From: Burkholderia sp. Bp8992
GTDB lineage: Bacteria; Pseudomonadota; Gammaproteobacteria; Burkholderiales; Burkholderiaceae
DNA length: 64,000 nucleotides
Direction: 5' to 3'
NCBI RefSeq assembly: GCF_003853705.1
Contig: NZ_QTQI01000009.1
Coordinates: forward strand, 1 to 64,000
The notes under the pieces were generated by a model that was not told the DNA's origin, made no database searches, and worked only from the letters and a program-made list of their open reading frames with translations. Below, piece after piece: positions 1 to 9,100 of the stretch. How positions within the stretch are numbered: the stretch's first letter is position 1; the number at the start of each line of letters is the position of its first letter. Both the position numbers and the translations under genes were made by a program.

Positions 1-1
1 C

Positions 2-61
2 GGCCGTCGCGATGCGGCTATGCTCGCCCAACAGTTGCAAATGATTCTCCATTCGGTGTGC
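2..61 (+). pseudogene. Displaced N-terminal fragment of the TpsB gene
   Basis: In the frame starting at base 2 the sequence reads as a helix-like stretch (RRDAAMLAQQLQ) and then hits a stop near base 61. This resembles the segment just before the POTRA region of ShlB/FhaC transporters. The continuation of that family (DLSTGILKFSLIPG) is read in another frame from about base 63. I infer a frameshift or small deletion around bases 42-63 that separates this fragment from the gene downstream. The gene also begins outside the window, so this is tentative. Confidence 0.35.
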
Positions 62-119
62 TGAATTTACCGCTTACGATCTGTCGACCGGTATCCTCAA
101 GTTTTCGCTGATCCCGGGC

Positions 120-1361
120 GTGGTCCGCCATGTGCGCTTCGCCGACGAGAAACTGCGCGGCACGTGGAAGACCGCGTTTCCAACGGACGACGGCGAACTG
201 CTGAACCTGCGCGATCTCGAACAGGGCCTCGAGCAAATGAAACGCGTGTCGAGCCAGGACGTTTCGATGCAAATCGTTCCGGGCGAGCTGCCCGGCGAAA
301 GCGATGTCGTACTCGACGTGCAGCGTGGCAAACCGTGGACCGTCGTCGCGTCCGTCGACAACTCCGGCACGCGTGCGACTGGCAAGCTGCAAGGCAATCT
401 GTCGCTCGGTATCGACAACCCTTTGGGCCTGAACGACATCTTCAACATCGGCGTGAGCCAGGATCTGGAATTTGACGACAAGCGCCTCGGCTCGCACGGC
501 TGGAACGGTTTCTATTCGATCCCGTGGGGCTACTGGACGGCCACGCTGTCCGCTTACACGAACACGTACTACCAGCAGATTGCGGGCGTGAATCAGACAT
601 TCGTCGCGAGCGGCAATTCGAAGACGGTCGATTTCAAGCTGGCCCGCGTGCTGTCGCGTAGTCAGAACGATGTGTTCGGCGCGTACGTTCGCCTGTCGCG
701 CCGTTTTGGACAAAGCTTTATCGAAGATACAGAGATCTCGCAGCAGCGCCGCAATAACACGATGATCGAACTCGGCCTGACCGATCGTCACTACTTCGGC
801 GGCGCGCAGTTCGACGGCTCACTTGCATATCGTCAAGGTGTCGGTGGGTTGGGCGCACAGGACGATATGTTGGCGGCGGGAGGCGGGCCGACCTATCGCT
901 TCAAGATGGCGGTGCTCGACGCGAACCTGTCGGTGCCCTTCGCGATCGGCAAGCAGCCATTCCGCTATGTCGGCACATTCCACGGTCAGTACACCGGAAA
1001 CACGCTTTACTACATCGACGACTTGACGATTGGCAGTCGCTATACGGTGCGCGGGTTCGATGGCGAGACGATGCTCGCCGCAGCGCGGGGCTTCTACTGG
1101 CGAAACGAATTGCAGGCGCCGATCGGGCAGACAGGGCAGGCAGTTTATGCGGGACTCGACTATGGTCGCGTATGGGGCCCGCAGCCTGTCGTTCTTGTCG
1201 GGACGCAGTTGGCTGGCGCAGTGATCGGCATAAAGGGGAGCGTGGGTACGCGATTCGGAGCCTATGCGTACGATCTCTTCGCGGGTACGCCTGTCTACAA
1301 GCCGTCGGGTTTTCCGACTGCGCGAGTGACGCTCGGGTTTCAGGTGACTGCACAGTTCTGA
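120..1361 (+). CDS. ShlB/FhaC/HecB-family two-partner secretion transporter (5' truncated or disrupted)
   Basis: This is an outer-membrane TpsB transporter, the family that exports a large TpsA exoprotein through a 16-strand beta-barrel. The open frame gives 413 residues from a GTG, against about 550-600 for the family. The conserved VRGF motif of the barrel's L6 loop is present near residue 310 (YTVRGFDGE), and the protein ends in a barrel-type F (GFQVTAQF). Upstream of the GTG the same frame still encodes family-like sequence (DLSTGILKFSLIPG, bases 81-119), then a TGA lies at 42-44. The true start is therefore lost, either by frameshift or by sequence error. No TpsA exoprotein gene is visible downstream; it could lie upstream, outside the window. 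The family call is firm, but whether the gene is functional is not. Confidence 0.8.
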   Translation: MVRHVRFADEKLRGTWKTAFPTDDGELLNLRDLEQGLEQMKRVSSQDVSMQIVPGELPGESDVVLDVQRGKPWTVVASVDNSGTRATGKLQGNLSLGIDNPLGLNDIFNIGVSQDLEFDDKRLGSHGWNGFYSIPWGYWTATLSAYTNTYYQQIAGVNQTFVASGNSKTVDFKLARVLSRSQNDVFGAYVRLSRRFGQSFIEDTEISQQRRNNTMIELGLTDRHYFGGAQFDGSLAYRQGVGGLGAQDDMLAAGGGPTYRFKMAVLDANLSVPFAIGKQPFRYVGTFHGQYTGNTLYYIDDLTIGSRYTVRGFDGETMLAAARGFYWRNELQAPIGQTGQAVYAGLDYGRVWGPQPVVLVGTQLAGAVIGIKGSVGTRFGAYAYDLFAGTPVYKPSGFPTARVTLGFQVTAQF

Positions 1362-1366
1362 CAACG

Positions 1367-2401
1367 ATGAGCCAAGGCACTTCTGCGACACGCACACGTC
1401 GCAAGCCAGATGTTGCATATGCCCGTATGATCGAGATTGCCGCCGAACGGGGGCTTACGCTTCTGACGCTCGAATGGCGAGGGCTGAAGTCCTACTACGA
1501 ATTCCGCTGCGAATCGGGCCATAACTTCACGCGCATAGGCACAGTCGCGATGCGAGGCACGATAACGTGCCTCCAGTGCGAGCAAGTGCGCGTGCAGGAC
1601 CGCTTTCGGGAACTGCTGAGTGAACGCGGTCTTGTTTGTCATGAGGGAACCTATCTCGGTCAAACGGCGCGGCAACATTTCACCTGTCGTTCTGGACACG
1701 AATGGACTACCGAGGCTCGCAAGATTCTAGACGGCCATGGATGTCCACGATGCGCAAAAGTCGAGTTGGCTGCGTGTCTCCTACGTTCCGATGGCTTGGA
1801 ATGTCTTCATGAGGCGGCGACGGAGCGTGGCGGTCGTTGTCTGGCTGACACGTACATCGGTATCGCTGCGCATTACGAATGGGAGTGTGCCGAAGGCCAT
1901 CGATGGACAGCAGTGGCTTACCGAGTCGTCGACGGCGGATGGTGTCCGCTCTGCGCTCGAATCAGGCATGGAGAACAGCAACGCGATCCGAACGGGCTTC
2001 AGCGATTGCAGGCCGCGGCGGCGCTGCGCGGCGGACAGCTTCTCTCGACGGAGTATCGCCTGACGAATTCGAAGTACCGATTCCGATGCGGACGCGGACA
2101 TGAATGGACGACGTGGGGGCACTTAGTGCTTGGCGGGGCATGGTGTCGGCATTGCGCCAATCTCGCGAAGCGCCGAACGATAGAGGACATGCAGGCGGTT
2201 GCTGCGGCGCGCGGTGGCCGATGCTTGAGTACCGAGTATCACGGCAATCGAGTCAAATTGACATGGCAGTGCGCACACGGGCATGTGTGGAACTCAATGC
2301 CTAACACGGTGATCAATCGTGGCGCATGGTGCCCGAACTGTTTTCGGTTGCGGATCACACGGGACCCGGCATTGCGCCGGCGCTATGACCAAGAGGGGTA
2401 G
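1367..2401 (+). CDS. Five-repeat zinc-ribbon protein of unknown function
   Basis: This 344-residue protein starts at an ATG 5 bases after the TpsB stop; an upstream in-frame extension overlapping TpsB is not credible. It holds five copies of a unit of about 60-68 residues, each with C-x2-GH-x-(W/F) followed some 20 residues later by C-x2-C. The copies start near residues 46, 106, 173, 241 and 301. Between metal sites lie short helices with a recurring A-x2-RGG-x-CLS-TEY-like segment. The pattern matches treble-clef/zinc-ribbon repeat proteins found scattered in bacteria, some next to nucleases or restriction genes, but no catalytic domain is seen here. There is no signal peptide or membrane segment, so it is probably cytoplasmic and could bind nucleic acid. 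The close spacing suggests co-transcription with the transporter. The repeats are certain and the function is unknown. Confidence 0.8.
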   Translation: MSQGTSATRTRRKPDVAYARMIEIAAERGLTLLTLEWRGLKSYYEFRCESGHNFTRIGTVAMRGTITCLQCEQVRVQDRFRELLSERGLVCHEGTYLGQTARQHFTCRSGHEWTTEARKILDGHGCPRCAKVELAACLLRSDGLECLHEAATERGGRCLADTYIGIAAHYEWECAEGHRWTAVAYRVVDGGWCPLCARIRHGEQQRDPNGLQRLQAAAALRGGQLLSTEYRLTNSKYRFRCGRGHEWTTWGHLVLGGAWCRHCANLAKRRTIEDMQAVAAARGGRCLSTEYHGNRVKLTWQCAHGHVWNSMPNTVINRGAWCPNCFRLRITRDPALRRRYDQEG

Positions 2402-2549
2402 CGCGAACCACCGGCGGTCTCGGGCGCAGTCTGAATTTGGCTTGCGCCAAAACATTGGCTCAAGCCCGTGACCAGATGACGGTGTAGAGAAGAGCAGCGG
2501 AGCATTTTGACCGCACACTCTTCGGCAACCAGGATTGTGTGCCTCGGAG

Positions 2550-3830
2550 TCAGCTTCGTTCCGCCGAGTAGTGCGTGTTGAAGACCGCGCGCAGCGTCGA
2601 CTCGTCGGTGGCGAAATCGCCCCACAGCGGCCCGTCGTTCTGCGCGAACGCGAACGGCGTCGTATTGATCGACGCGAGGCGGAAGCGCCATTGCGCGGCT
2701 TCCTGGCGGAACGCGGTGAGCTGCATGTCGGACAGCGCCGTCTGTGCGCTGGCCAGCGTGACGAGCGGGTCGACCGGATCGTTCGCGACACGCACCTCGA
2801 AATGCAGGTGCGGGCCCGTGGCGGCGCCCGTCATCCCGACCGAGCCGATCCGCTGGCCCTGCTTCACGGTTTCGCCGGTCTTGAGCCCGCGTGCGAACGC
2901 GGACAGGTGCGCGTAGTAGGTCGAGTAGCCATCCGCATGATCGACGATCACGTAGCGGCCGTAGCCGCCCGGGTCGGTACCGACGAACGACACGACGCCG
3001 TCGGCGGCCGCGTCGACGGGCGTGCCGCTCGGCGCGGCGAGATCGACGCCCGTATGGAACGCCATCGCCTGCGACAGCGGATGGATGCGCTCGCCGAAGA
3101 ACGAGCTGATGCGCGTCCACTTGACCGGCATCGTGAATGCCGCGGCTTCGAGCGGCGAGCCGTCGAGCGCGTAATACGCGCCGTGCTCGGCGCCCGGCGC
3201 GCGGAACCAGATCGCGCCGAACGTGCGGCCGGCGACGCGCAGCTCGAGCGCCGTGAGGCGCGGCGTGCCGCCGTTCGTGTCGAACGCGACGCGGTAGTAG
3301 TCGCCGCGCTGCGCGGTCGCACGCATCGCGACCTTGCCTGTGACGAGATCGCCGAGCTGGATGCGCACTTCGGGCGGTACGTCGAGACGGTTCAGCGTAT
3401 CGGACAGCGTGAGCTCGATGCCGCCCGCGCGCATGCCGTGCTGGTTCTCGGGTGCCGCGAACTGGAACAGGCTCGCATAGCCGAGCACGTCGTTGCGGTG
3501 CGCGCTGAGCGGGGCGAACAGGCCCGGCTGCGGGCTGCGGTCGTGGCTGTCGACGTGCTCGTCGCGCGCGCCGATCGTGCGGGCGAGCTCGCTCGTCACG
3601 AAATGCTGCGCGGTGGGAAACGGCGTGTCGGACAGCACGCGCTGCGGCAGCGCGGCCGTGCCGGAATCGACGGCGCCCGGCAGTTGCGAGACGGCCGGCA
3701 GTGCGGCGGCGAGACCGAATGCGGCGAGGGCGCCGAGCACGGCGGCCGGCGCGAGCGCACGCGCGACGCGCTGCGCGCGGCCGGGCGCGAAAACATCAGG
3801 GGTAGCGGCAGACTTGACCAAGGTGTCCAC
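2550..3830 (-). CDS. M23-family (LytM-type) metallopeptidase
   Basis: This is a predicted zinc endopeptidase acting on peptidoglycan cross-bridges. The product has 426 residues. An N-terminal hydrophobic segment at about residues 24-45 would anchor or export it. A central region resembles the OapA/LysM-like N-terminal part of DD-endopeptidases. The C-terminal LytM domain has the metal ligands HTGVD near residue 258 and HLHFE near residue 340, so both the HxxxD and HxH signatures are intact. The start is the ATG giving a short basic N-terminus before the hydrophobic segment. It lies alone on the minus strand, tail to tail with the zinc-ribbon gene and downstream of the TetR gene. Its specific substrate is not shown by the sequence. 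Confidence 0.88.
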   Translation of the reverse strand: MDTLVKSAATPDVFAPGRAQRVARALAPAAVLGALAAFGLAAALPAVSQLPGAVDSGTAALPQRVLSDTPFPTAQHFVTSELARTIGARDEHVDSHDRSPQPGLFAPLSAHRNDVLGYASLFQFAAPENQHGMRAGGIELTLSDTLNRLDVPPEVRIQLGDLVTGKVAMRATAQRGDYYRVAFDTNGGTPRLTALELRVAGRTFGAIWFRAPGAEHGAYYALDGSPLEAAAFTMPVKWTRISSFFGERIHPLSQAMAFHTGVDLAAPSGTPVDAAADGVVSFVGTDPGGYGRYVIVDHADGYSTYYAHLSAFARGLKTGETVKQGQRIGSVGMTGAATGPHLHFEVRVANDPVDPLVTLASAQTALSDMQLTAFRQEAAQWRFRLASINTTPFAFAQNDGPLWGDFATDESTLRAVFNTHYSAERS

Positions 3831-4144
3831 ATCCAGGAAAGCGGTTCAAAGGGGTGTGGGCAGGGGCCGCCGGCGGCTCATCCGTCGAACGGCGACGGGG
3901 CGGGTGGCGGGCGTGCAACAAAACAGGCCCCGCCAGGGGCCTGTGTCGTTTCCGTTCGACCCAACACACGGGGCGGGCCCGCTTCGAACGGCGGCGTGCA
4001 TACCGGGTCGAACCCGGTTATCACGAAGACGCTAAAGAAAGATGACAGCGTCAGTCTACCGGTGTTCCGCAAAACGTTAAAAATTTTAAAGAGGGTCATC
4101 TCATTCGTTTCGCAGTGCGGTAAATCGGGTTAAATCAGCATTTG
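3831..4144. other. Intergenic region between tetR and the M23 peptidase gene
   Basis: This stretch of about 310 bases has no credible gene. It holds a hairpin (annotated separately at 3923-3944), a 7-bp inverted repeat ACCGGGT-CGA-ACCCGGT at 4002-4018, and an A/T-rich patch around 4075-4095. The M23 promoter is presumably here on the minus strand, but I see no clear -35/-10 pair. Confidence 0.5.
3923..3944 (-). terminator. Putative rho-independent terminator after the TetR gene
   Basis: A perfect 9-bp stem (ACAGGCCCC / GGGGCCTGT) with a 4-base loop. On the minus strand it is followed by TTTGTT, so it best fits termination of transcription coming from the tetR gene, whose stop lies about 200 bases upstream on that strand. 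Confidence 0.6.
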
Positions 4145-4807
4145 TTACGACGTTTGTCGTCGGTCTGGCAATTTTTGCGCGCGGCCGCGCAGCGCGGCGG
4201 AGGTGCGGACGGTGTCGAAACCGGCGTCGAGCATCGCTTCGGCGTCGTTCCACAGGTTGCCGCGCAGCCGGTTGGTCCAGATCATCGACGCGAACACGCC
4301 TTCGAGCAGCGACACGAGATAGACGGCGGCCAGGTGCACGTCGAGATCCGCGGCGAGTTCGCCGGCCGCGATCGCGCGGCGCAGCAGCGCCTTCGTGATG
4401 CGCAGCATCTGCAGTTCGAGCAGCATGCGGCGCCGCTGCAGCGCGCCGTTTTCCTCGCTTTGCTCGCACTTCGTATAGAGGATCACTAGCACGCGCTGCA
4501 TCGGGCCCGGCTCGCCGCATTCCTGCAGGTAGTGCGACGCGGCGCGCCGCAGCGTGGCGAGCGGCGGCAGGCCGTCTCCTGCGTCGAAACCTTCCGACGT
4601 GCGCGCGAACGCGCGGTCGCACATCGCGAGACACACTTCCATCTTGTTGCGGTAGTGGCCGTAGACGGCGCCGCGCGACATCCCGGCGGCCTCGGCGAGG
4701 TCCGCCATCGCGGTTTGCGCGACGCCTTTCTCGAGCAGCACGAGCTCGGCGGCGTCGAGGATCCGGTGCTTGATGGCGAGCGATTCTTCCCGGGTCTTGC
4801 GGGCCAT
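4145..4807 (-). CDS. amrR: TetR-family repressor of the divergent RND efflux operon (AmrR-like)
   Basis: A 220-residue TetR/AcrR-family regulator. The helix-turn-helix occupies about residues 12-60 (TAMADLAEAAGMSRGAVYGHY), followed by a ligand-binding C-terminal domain typical of multidrug-efflux repressors. It is divergent from the pump genes, with the 150-base gap containing a strong palindrome (4881-4900). This is the arrangement of AmrR with amrAB-oprA in B. pseudomallei and of the homologous regulator in B. cenocepacia. I infer that it represses the pump and probably itself, and that drug or ligand binding lifts repression. The gene symbol is by family and position, not by search. Confidence 0.88.
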   Translation of the reverse strand: MARKTREESLAIKHRILDAAELVLLEKGVAQTAMADLAEAAGMSRGAVYGHYRNKMEVCLAMCDRAFARTSEGFDAGDGLPPLATLRRAASHYLQECGEPGPMQRVLVILYTKCEQSEENGALQRRRMLLELQMLRITKALLRRAIAAGELAADLDVHLAAVYLVSLLEGVFASMIWTNRLRGNLWNDAEAMLDAGFDTVRTSAALRGRAQKLPDRRQTS

Positions 4808-4880
4808 GTCGTGAAATTCCTTACAGTTCGCTGTCGTTTTATTGAGACAGTGTGCCAGGCAGATTGAAAGCCCATGTATT

Positions 4881-4900
4881 TAATCAGTCGTGACTGATTA
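4881..4900. promoter_or_regulatory. TetR-type operator palindrome with overlapping -10 of the efflux operon
   Basis: TAATCAGTC-N2-GACTGATTA is a perfect 9-bp inverted repeat in the intergenic region between tetR and the pump operon. A consensus TATAAT (4899-4904) overlaps its right end, 55 bases upstream of the membrane-fusion-protein start, so repressor binding would block RNA polymerase. No good -35 is visible 17 bases upstream. Confidence 0.7.
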
Positions 4901-4958
4901 TAATCGGCCACCCTGAGCCGCCGCATTGTATCGGCGGCGAACGATCCGAGGTCAGAAC

Positions 4959-6161
4959 ATGAATAACAAACGCACCCTGTGGCGCCGCCTGCGGCTGGCG
5001 CCGTTCGCGCTGGCGGCCGTACTGGCCGTGGCCGGATGCGGAAAGGGCGACAAGGACGCCGCGCCGGAGACCGCAAAGCAGGCCACCGTCGTCACGGTGC
5101 GTCCGACGGCCGTGCCGATGACCGTCGAACTGCCGGGCCGGCTCGACGCGTACCGGCAGGCGGAAGTGCGCGCGCGGGTCGCGGGCATCGTCACGGCGCG
5201 CACCTACGAGGAAGGCCAGGAAGTGAAGCAGGGCGCGGTGCTGTTCCGCATCGATCCGGCACCGCTGAAGGCCGCGCGCGACGCCGCGCAGGGCGCGCTC
5301 GCGAAGGCGCAGGCCGCCGCGCTCGCGGCGAGCGACAAGCGCCGCCGCTACGACGATCTCGTGCGCGACCGCGCGGTGAGCGAGCGCGACCATACCGAAG
5401 CCGTTGCGGCCGATACGCAGGCGAAGGCCGAGGTGGCATCGGCGAAGGCGGAACTCGCGCGTGCGCAACTGCAACTCGACTATGCAACCGTCACCGCACC
5501 GATCGCGGGGCGTGCGCGACGCGCGCTCGTGACCGAAGGCGCGCTCGTCGGCCAGGACCAGGCGACGCCGCTCACGACCGTCGAGCAGCTCGATCCGATC
5601 TACGTGAACTTCTCGCAGCCGGCCGCCGACGTCGACGCGTTGCGCCGCGCGGTGAAGAGCGGGCGCGCGACGGGCATTGCGCAGCACGACGTCGCGGTGA
5701 CGCTGCTGCGCGCCGACGGCACCGCGTATCCGTTGAAGGGCAAGCTGCTGTTCAGCGATCTCGCGGTCGATCCGACCACCGACACCGTCGCGATGCGCGC
5801 GCTGTTCCCGAACCCCGAACGCGAACTGTTGCCGGGTGCGTACGTGCGGATCGCGCTCGACGCGGCGGTCGACCAGCGGGCGATCCTCGTGCCGCGCGAC
5901 GCGCTGCTGCGCACGGCCGACCGTACGTCGGTGCGCGTGGTCGGCACGAACGGCAAGGTCAAGGACGTCGAGGTCACGGCCGACCGGATGAGCGGCCATG
6001 ACTGGCGCATCACGCGCGGCCTCGCGGGCGGCGAGCGCGTGATCGTCGACGACGCATCGCAGTTCGCGCCCGACACGGCCGTCAAGCCCGTCGAGAAGGC
6101 GCCGCCGTCGAAGGCGGCGCCGGCAGCGGCCGCTTCGCAGGCGGCCGCCCGTCAAACCTGA
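4959..6161 (+). CDS. amrA: RND efflux periplasmic adaptor (membrane fusion protein), AmrA-like
   Basis: This is the periplasmic adaptor linking the inner-membrane pump to the outer-membrane channel. The product has 400 residues from an ATG preceded by GAGGTCAG; an upstream in-frame extension lacks a ribosome site. A lipoprotein signal ends in LAVAGC (Cys27), predicting an acylated N-terminus. The order then matches HlyD/AcrA proteins: a lipoyl half-motif (VRARVAGIV), a coiled-coil hairpin rich in A/K/R/D at about residues 95-165, a second lipoyl half (YATVTAPIAGRARR), and beta-barrel and membrane-proximal domains. An Ala-rich tail closes it. It is first in a three-gene operon, 15 bases before the pump gene. 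AmrAB-OprA pumps of Burkholderia export aminoglycosides and macrolides; the substrate here is inferred from similarity of arrangement. Confidence 0.9.
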   Translation: MNNKRTLWRRLRLAPFALAAVLAVAGCGKGDKDAAPETAKQATVVTVRPTAVPMTVELPGRLDAYRQAEVRARVAGIVTARTYEEGQEVKQGAVLFRIDPAPLKAARDAAQGALAKAQAAALAASDKRRRYDDLVRDRAVSERDHTEAVAADTQAKAEVASAKAELARAQLQLDYATVTAPIAGRARRALVTEGALVGQDQATPLTTVEQLDPIYVNFSQPAADVDALRRAVKSGRATGIAQHDVAVTLLRADGTAYPLKGKLLFSDLAVDPTTDTVAMRALFPNPERELLPGAYVRIALDAAVDQRAILVPRDALLRTADRTSVRVVGTNGKVKDVEVTADRMSGHDWRITRGLAGGERVIVDDASQFAPDTAVKPVEKAPPSKAAPAAAASQAAARQT

Positions 6162-6176
6162 CCGGTTCAAACCAAC

Positions 6177-9100
6177 ATGGCACGTTTCTTCATCGATCGC
6201 CCCGTCTTCGCGTGGGTGATCGCCATCTTCATCATGCTGGGCGGCCTGTTCGCGATCCGCGCGCTGCCCGTTGCGCAGTACCCGGACATCGCGCCGCCCG
6301 TCGTCAGCATCTATGCGACGTATCCGGGCGCATCCGCGCAGGTCGTCGAGGAATCGGTGACCGCGCTGATCGAGCGCGAAATGAACGGCGCGCCGGGGCT
6401 GCTGTATACGTCCGCGACGAGCAGCGCCGGGGCCGCGTCGCTGTACCTGACGTTCAAGCAGGGCGTGAACGCCGATCTCGCGGCCGTCGAAGTGCAGAAC
6501 CGGCTGAAGACGGTCGACGCGCGCCTGCCCGAGCCCGTGCGCCGCGACGGCATCCAGGTCGAGAAGGCCGCCGACAACATCCAGCTCGTCGTGTCGCTGA
6601 CGTCCGACGACGGCCGGATGACCGACGTGCAGCTCGGCGAGTACGCGTCGGCGAACGTCGTGCAGGCGCTGCGCCGCGTCGAGGGTGTCGGCAAGGTGCA
6701 GTTCTGGGGCGCCGAATATGCGATGCGGATCTGGCCCGACCCGGTGAAGCTGGCCGGGCACGGCCTTACCGCGTCGGACATCGCCTCGGCCGTGCGCGCG
6801 CACAACGCGCGCGTGACGATCGGCGACATCGGCCGCAGCGCGGTGCCGGACAGCGCACCGATCGCGGCGACGGTATTCGCCGACGCGCCGTTGAAGACGC
6901 CGGCCGATTTCGGCGCGATCGCGCTGCGTGCGCAGGCCGACGGCTCCGCGCTGTTCCTGCGCGACGTCGCACGCATCGAATTCGGCGGCAACGACTACAA
7001 CTATCCGTCGTACGTGAACGGCAAGGTCGCGACCGGGATGGGCATCAAGCTCGCGCCGGGCTCGAACGCGGTGTCCACCGAGAAGCGCGTGCGCGCGACG
7101 ATGGACGAGCTGTCCAGGTACTTCCCGCCGGGCGTGAAATACCAGATCCCGTACGAGACGTCGTCGTTCGTGCGCGTATCGATGAACAAGGTCGTCACGA
7201 CGCTGATCGAGGCCGGCGTGCTCGTGTTCCTCGTGATGTTCCTGTTCATGCAGAACCTGCGCGCGACGCTGATCCCGACGCTCGTCGTGCCGGTCGCGCT
7301 CGCGGGCACGTTCGGCGTGATGTATGCGGCCGGCTTCTCGATCAACGTGCTGACGATGTTCGGCATGGTGCTCGCGATCGGCATTCTCGTCGACGATGCG
7401 ATCGTCGTCGTCGAGAACGTCGAGCGGCTGATGGTCGAGGAAGGGCTCGCGCCGTACGATGCGACCGTCAAGGCGATGACGCAGATCAGCGGCGCGATCG
7501 TCGGCATCACCGTCGTGCTGACGTCGGTGTTCGTGCCGATGGCGTTCTTCGGCGGTGCGGTGGGCAACATCTACCGGCAGTTCGCGCTGTCGCTCGCGGT
7601 GTCGATCGGTTTCTCGGCGTTCCTCGCGCTGTCGCTGACGCCCGCGCTGTGCGCGACGCTGCTCAAGCCCGTGTCCGGCGACCATCACGAGAAGCGCGGC
7701 TTCTTCGGCTGGTTCAACCGCTTCGTTGCACGCGCGACGCAGCGCTATGCGTCGCGCGTCGGCACGATGCTGAAGAAACCGGTGCGCTGGCTCATCGTGT
7801 ACGGCGCGCTGACCGCGGCCGCGGTGCTGATGATCACGCAGTTGCCGACCGCATTCCTGCCGGACGAGGACCAGGGCAACTTCATGGTGATGGTGATACG
7901 CCCGCAGGGCACGCCGCTCGCGGAAACGATGCAGAGCGTGCGCGAGGTCGAGTCGGCCATCCGTCGCGACGAGCCGACCGCCTATACGTATGCGCTCGGC
8001 GGCTTCAACCTGTACGGCGAAGGGCCGAACGGCGGGATGATCTTCGTCACGCTGAAGAACTGGAAGGACCGCAAGGCCGAACACGACCACGTGCAGTCGA
8101 TCGTCGCGCGCATCAACGAGCGCTTCGCGGGCACGCCGAACACGACGGTGTTCGCGATGAACTCGCCGGCGCTGCCCGATCTCGGCTCGTCGAGCGGTTT
8201 CGACTTCCGGCTGCAGAACCGCGGCGGGCTCGACTACGCGACGTTCAGCGCCGCGCGCGAGCAGTTGCTCGCGGCCGGCGGCAAGGATCCGGCGCTCACC
8301 GACCTGATGTTCGCGGGCACGCAGGACGCACCGCAGCTGAAGCTCGACATCGATCGCGCGAAGGCGTCCGCGCTCGGCGTGTCGATGGACGAGATCAATA
8401 CGACGCTCGCGGTGATGTTCGGCTCCGACTATATCGGCGACTTCATGCACGGCACGCAGGTGCGGCGCGTGATGGTGCAGGCCGACGGGCTGCATCGGCT
8501 CGACCCGGACGACGTGAAGAAGCTGCGCGTGCGCAACGCGCGCGGCGAGATGGTGCCGCTCGCGGCGTTCACGACGCTGCAGTGGACGCTCGGGCCGCCC
8601 CAGCTCACGCGCTACAACGGCTATCCGTCGTTCACGATCAACGGCTCGGCCGCGGCGGGGCACAGCAGCGGCGAGGCGATGACCGCGATCGAGCGGATCG
8701 CCGCGAAGCTGCCGGCCGGCATCGGCTATGCGTGGTCGGGGCAATCGTTCGAGGAGCGGCTGTCGGGCGCGCAGGCGCCGATGCTGTTCGCGCTGTCGGT
8801 GCTCGTCGTGTTCCTCGCGCTCGCGGCGCTCTACGAGAGCTGGTCGATCCCGTTTGCGGTGATGCTGGTCGTCCCGCTCGGCGTGATCGGCGCAGTGCTC
8901 GGCGTCACGCTGCGCGCGATGCCGAACGACATCTATTTCAAGGTGGGGCTGATCGCGACGATCGGGCTGTCGGCGAAGAACGCGATCCTGATCGTCGAAG
9001 TCGCGAAGGATCTCGTGGCGCAGCGCATGTCGCTCGTCGACGCCGCGCTCGAGGCTGCGCGCCTGCGGCTGCGGCCGATCGTGATGACGTCGCTCGCGTT

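Noticed and set aside
1172-1366. Upstream extension of the zinc-ribbon frame
   Set aside because: It overlaps the TpsB coding sequence in another frame and lacks family content; the ATG at 1367 fits the repeats.
4002-4018. T-arm-like palindrome GGTTCGACC on the minus strand, suspected tRNA
   Set aside because: The required 7-base T-loop and 5-bp stem do not fit, and no acceptor, D or anticodon arms could be placed around it.
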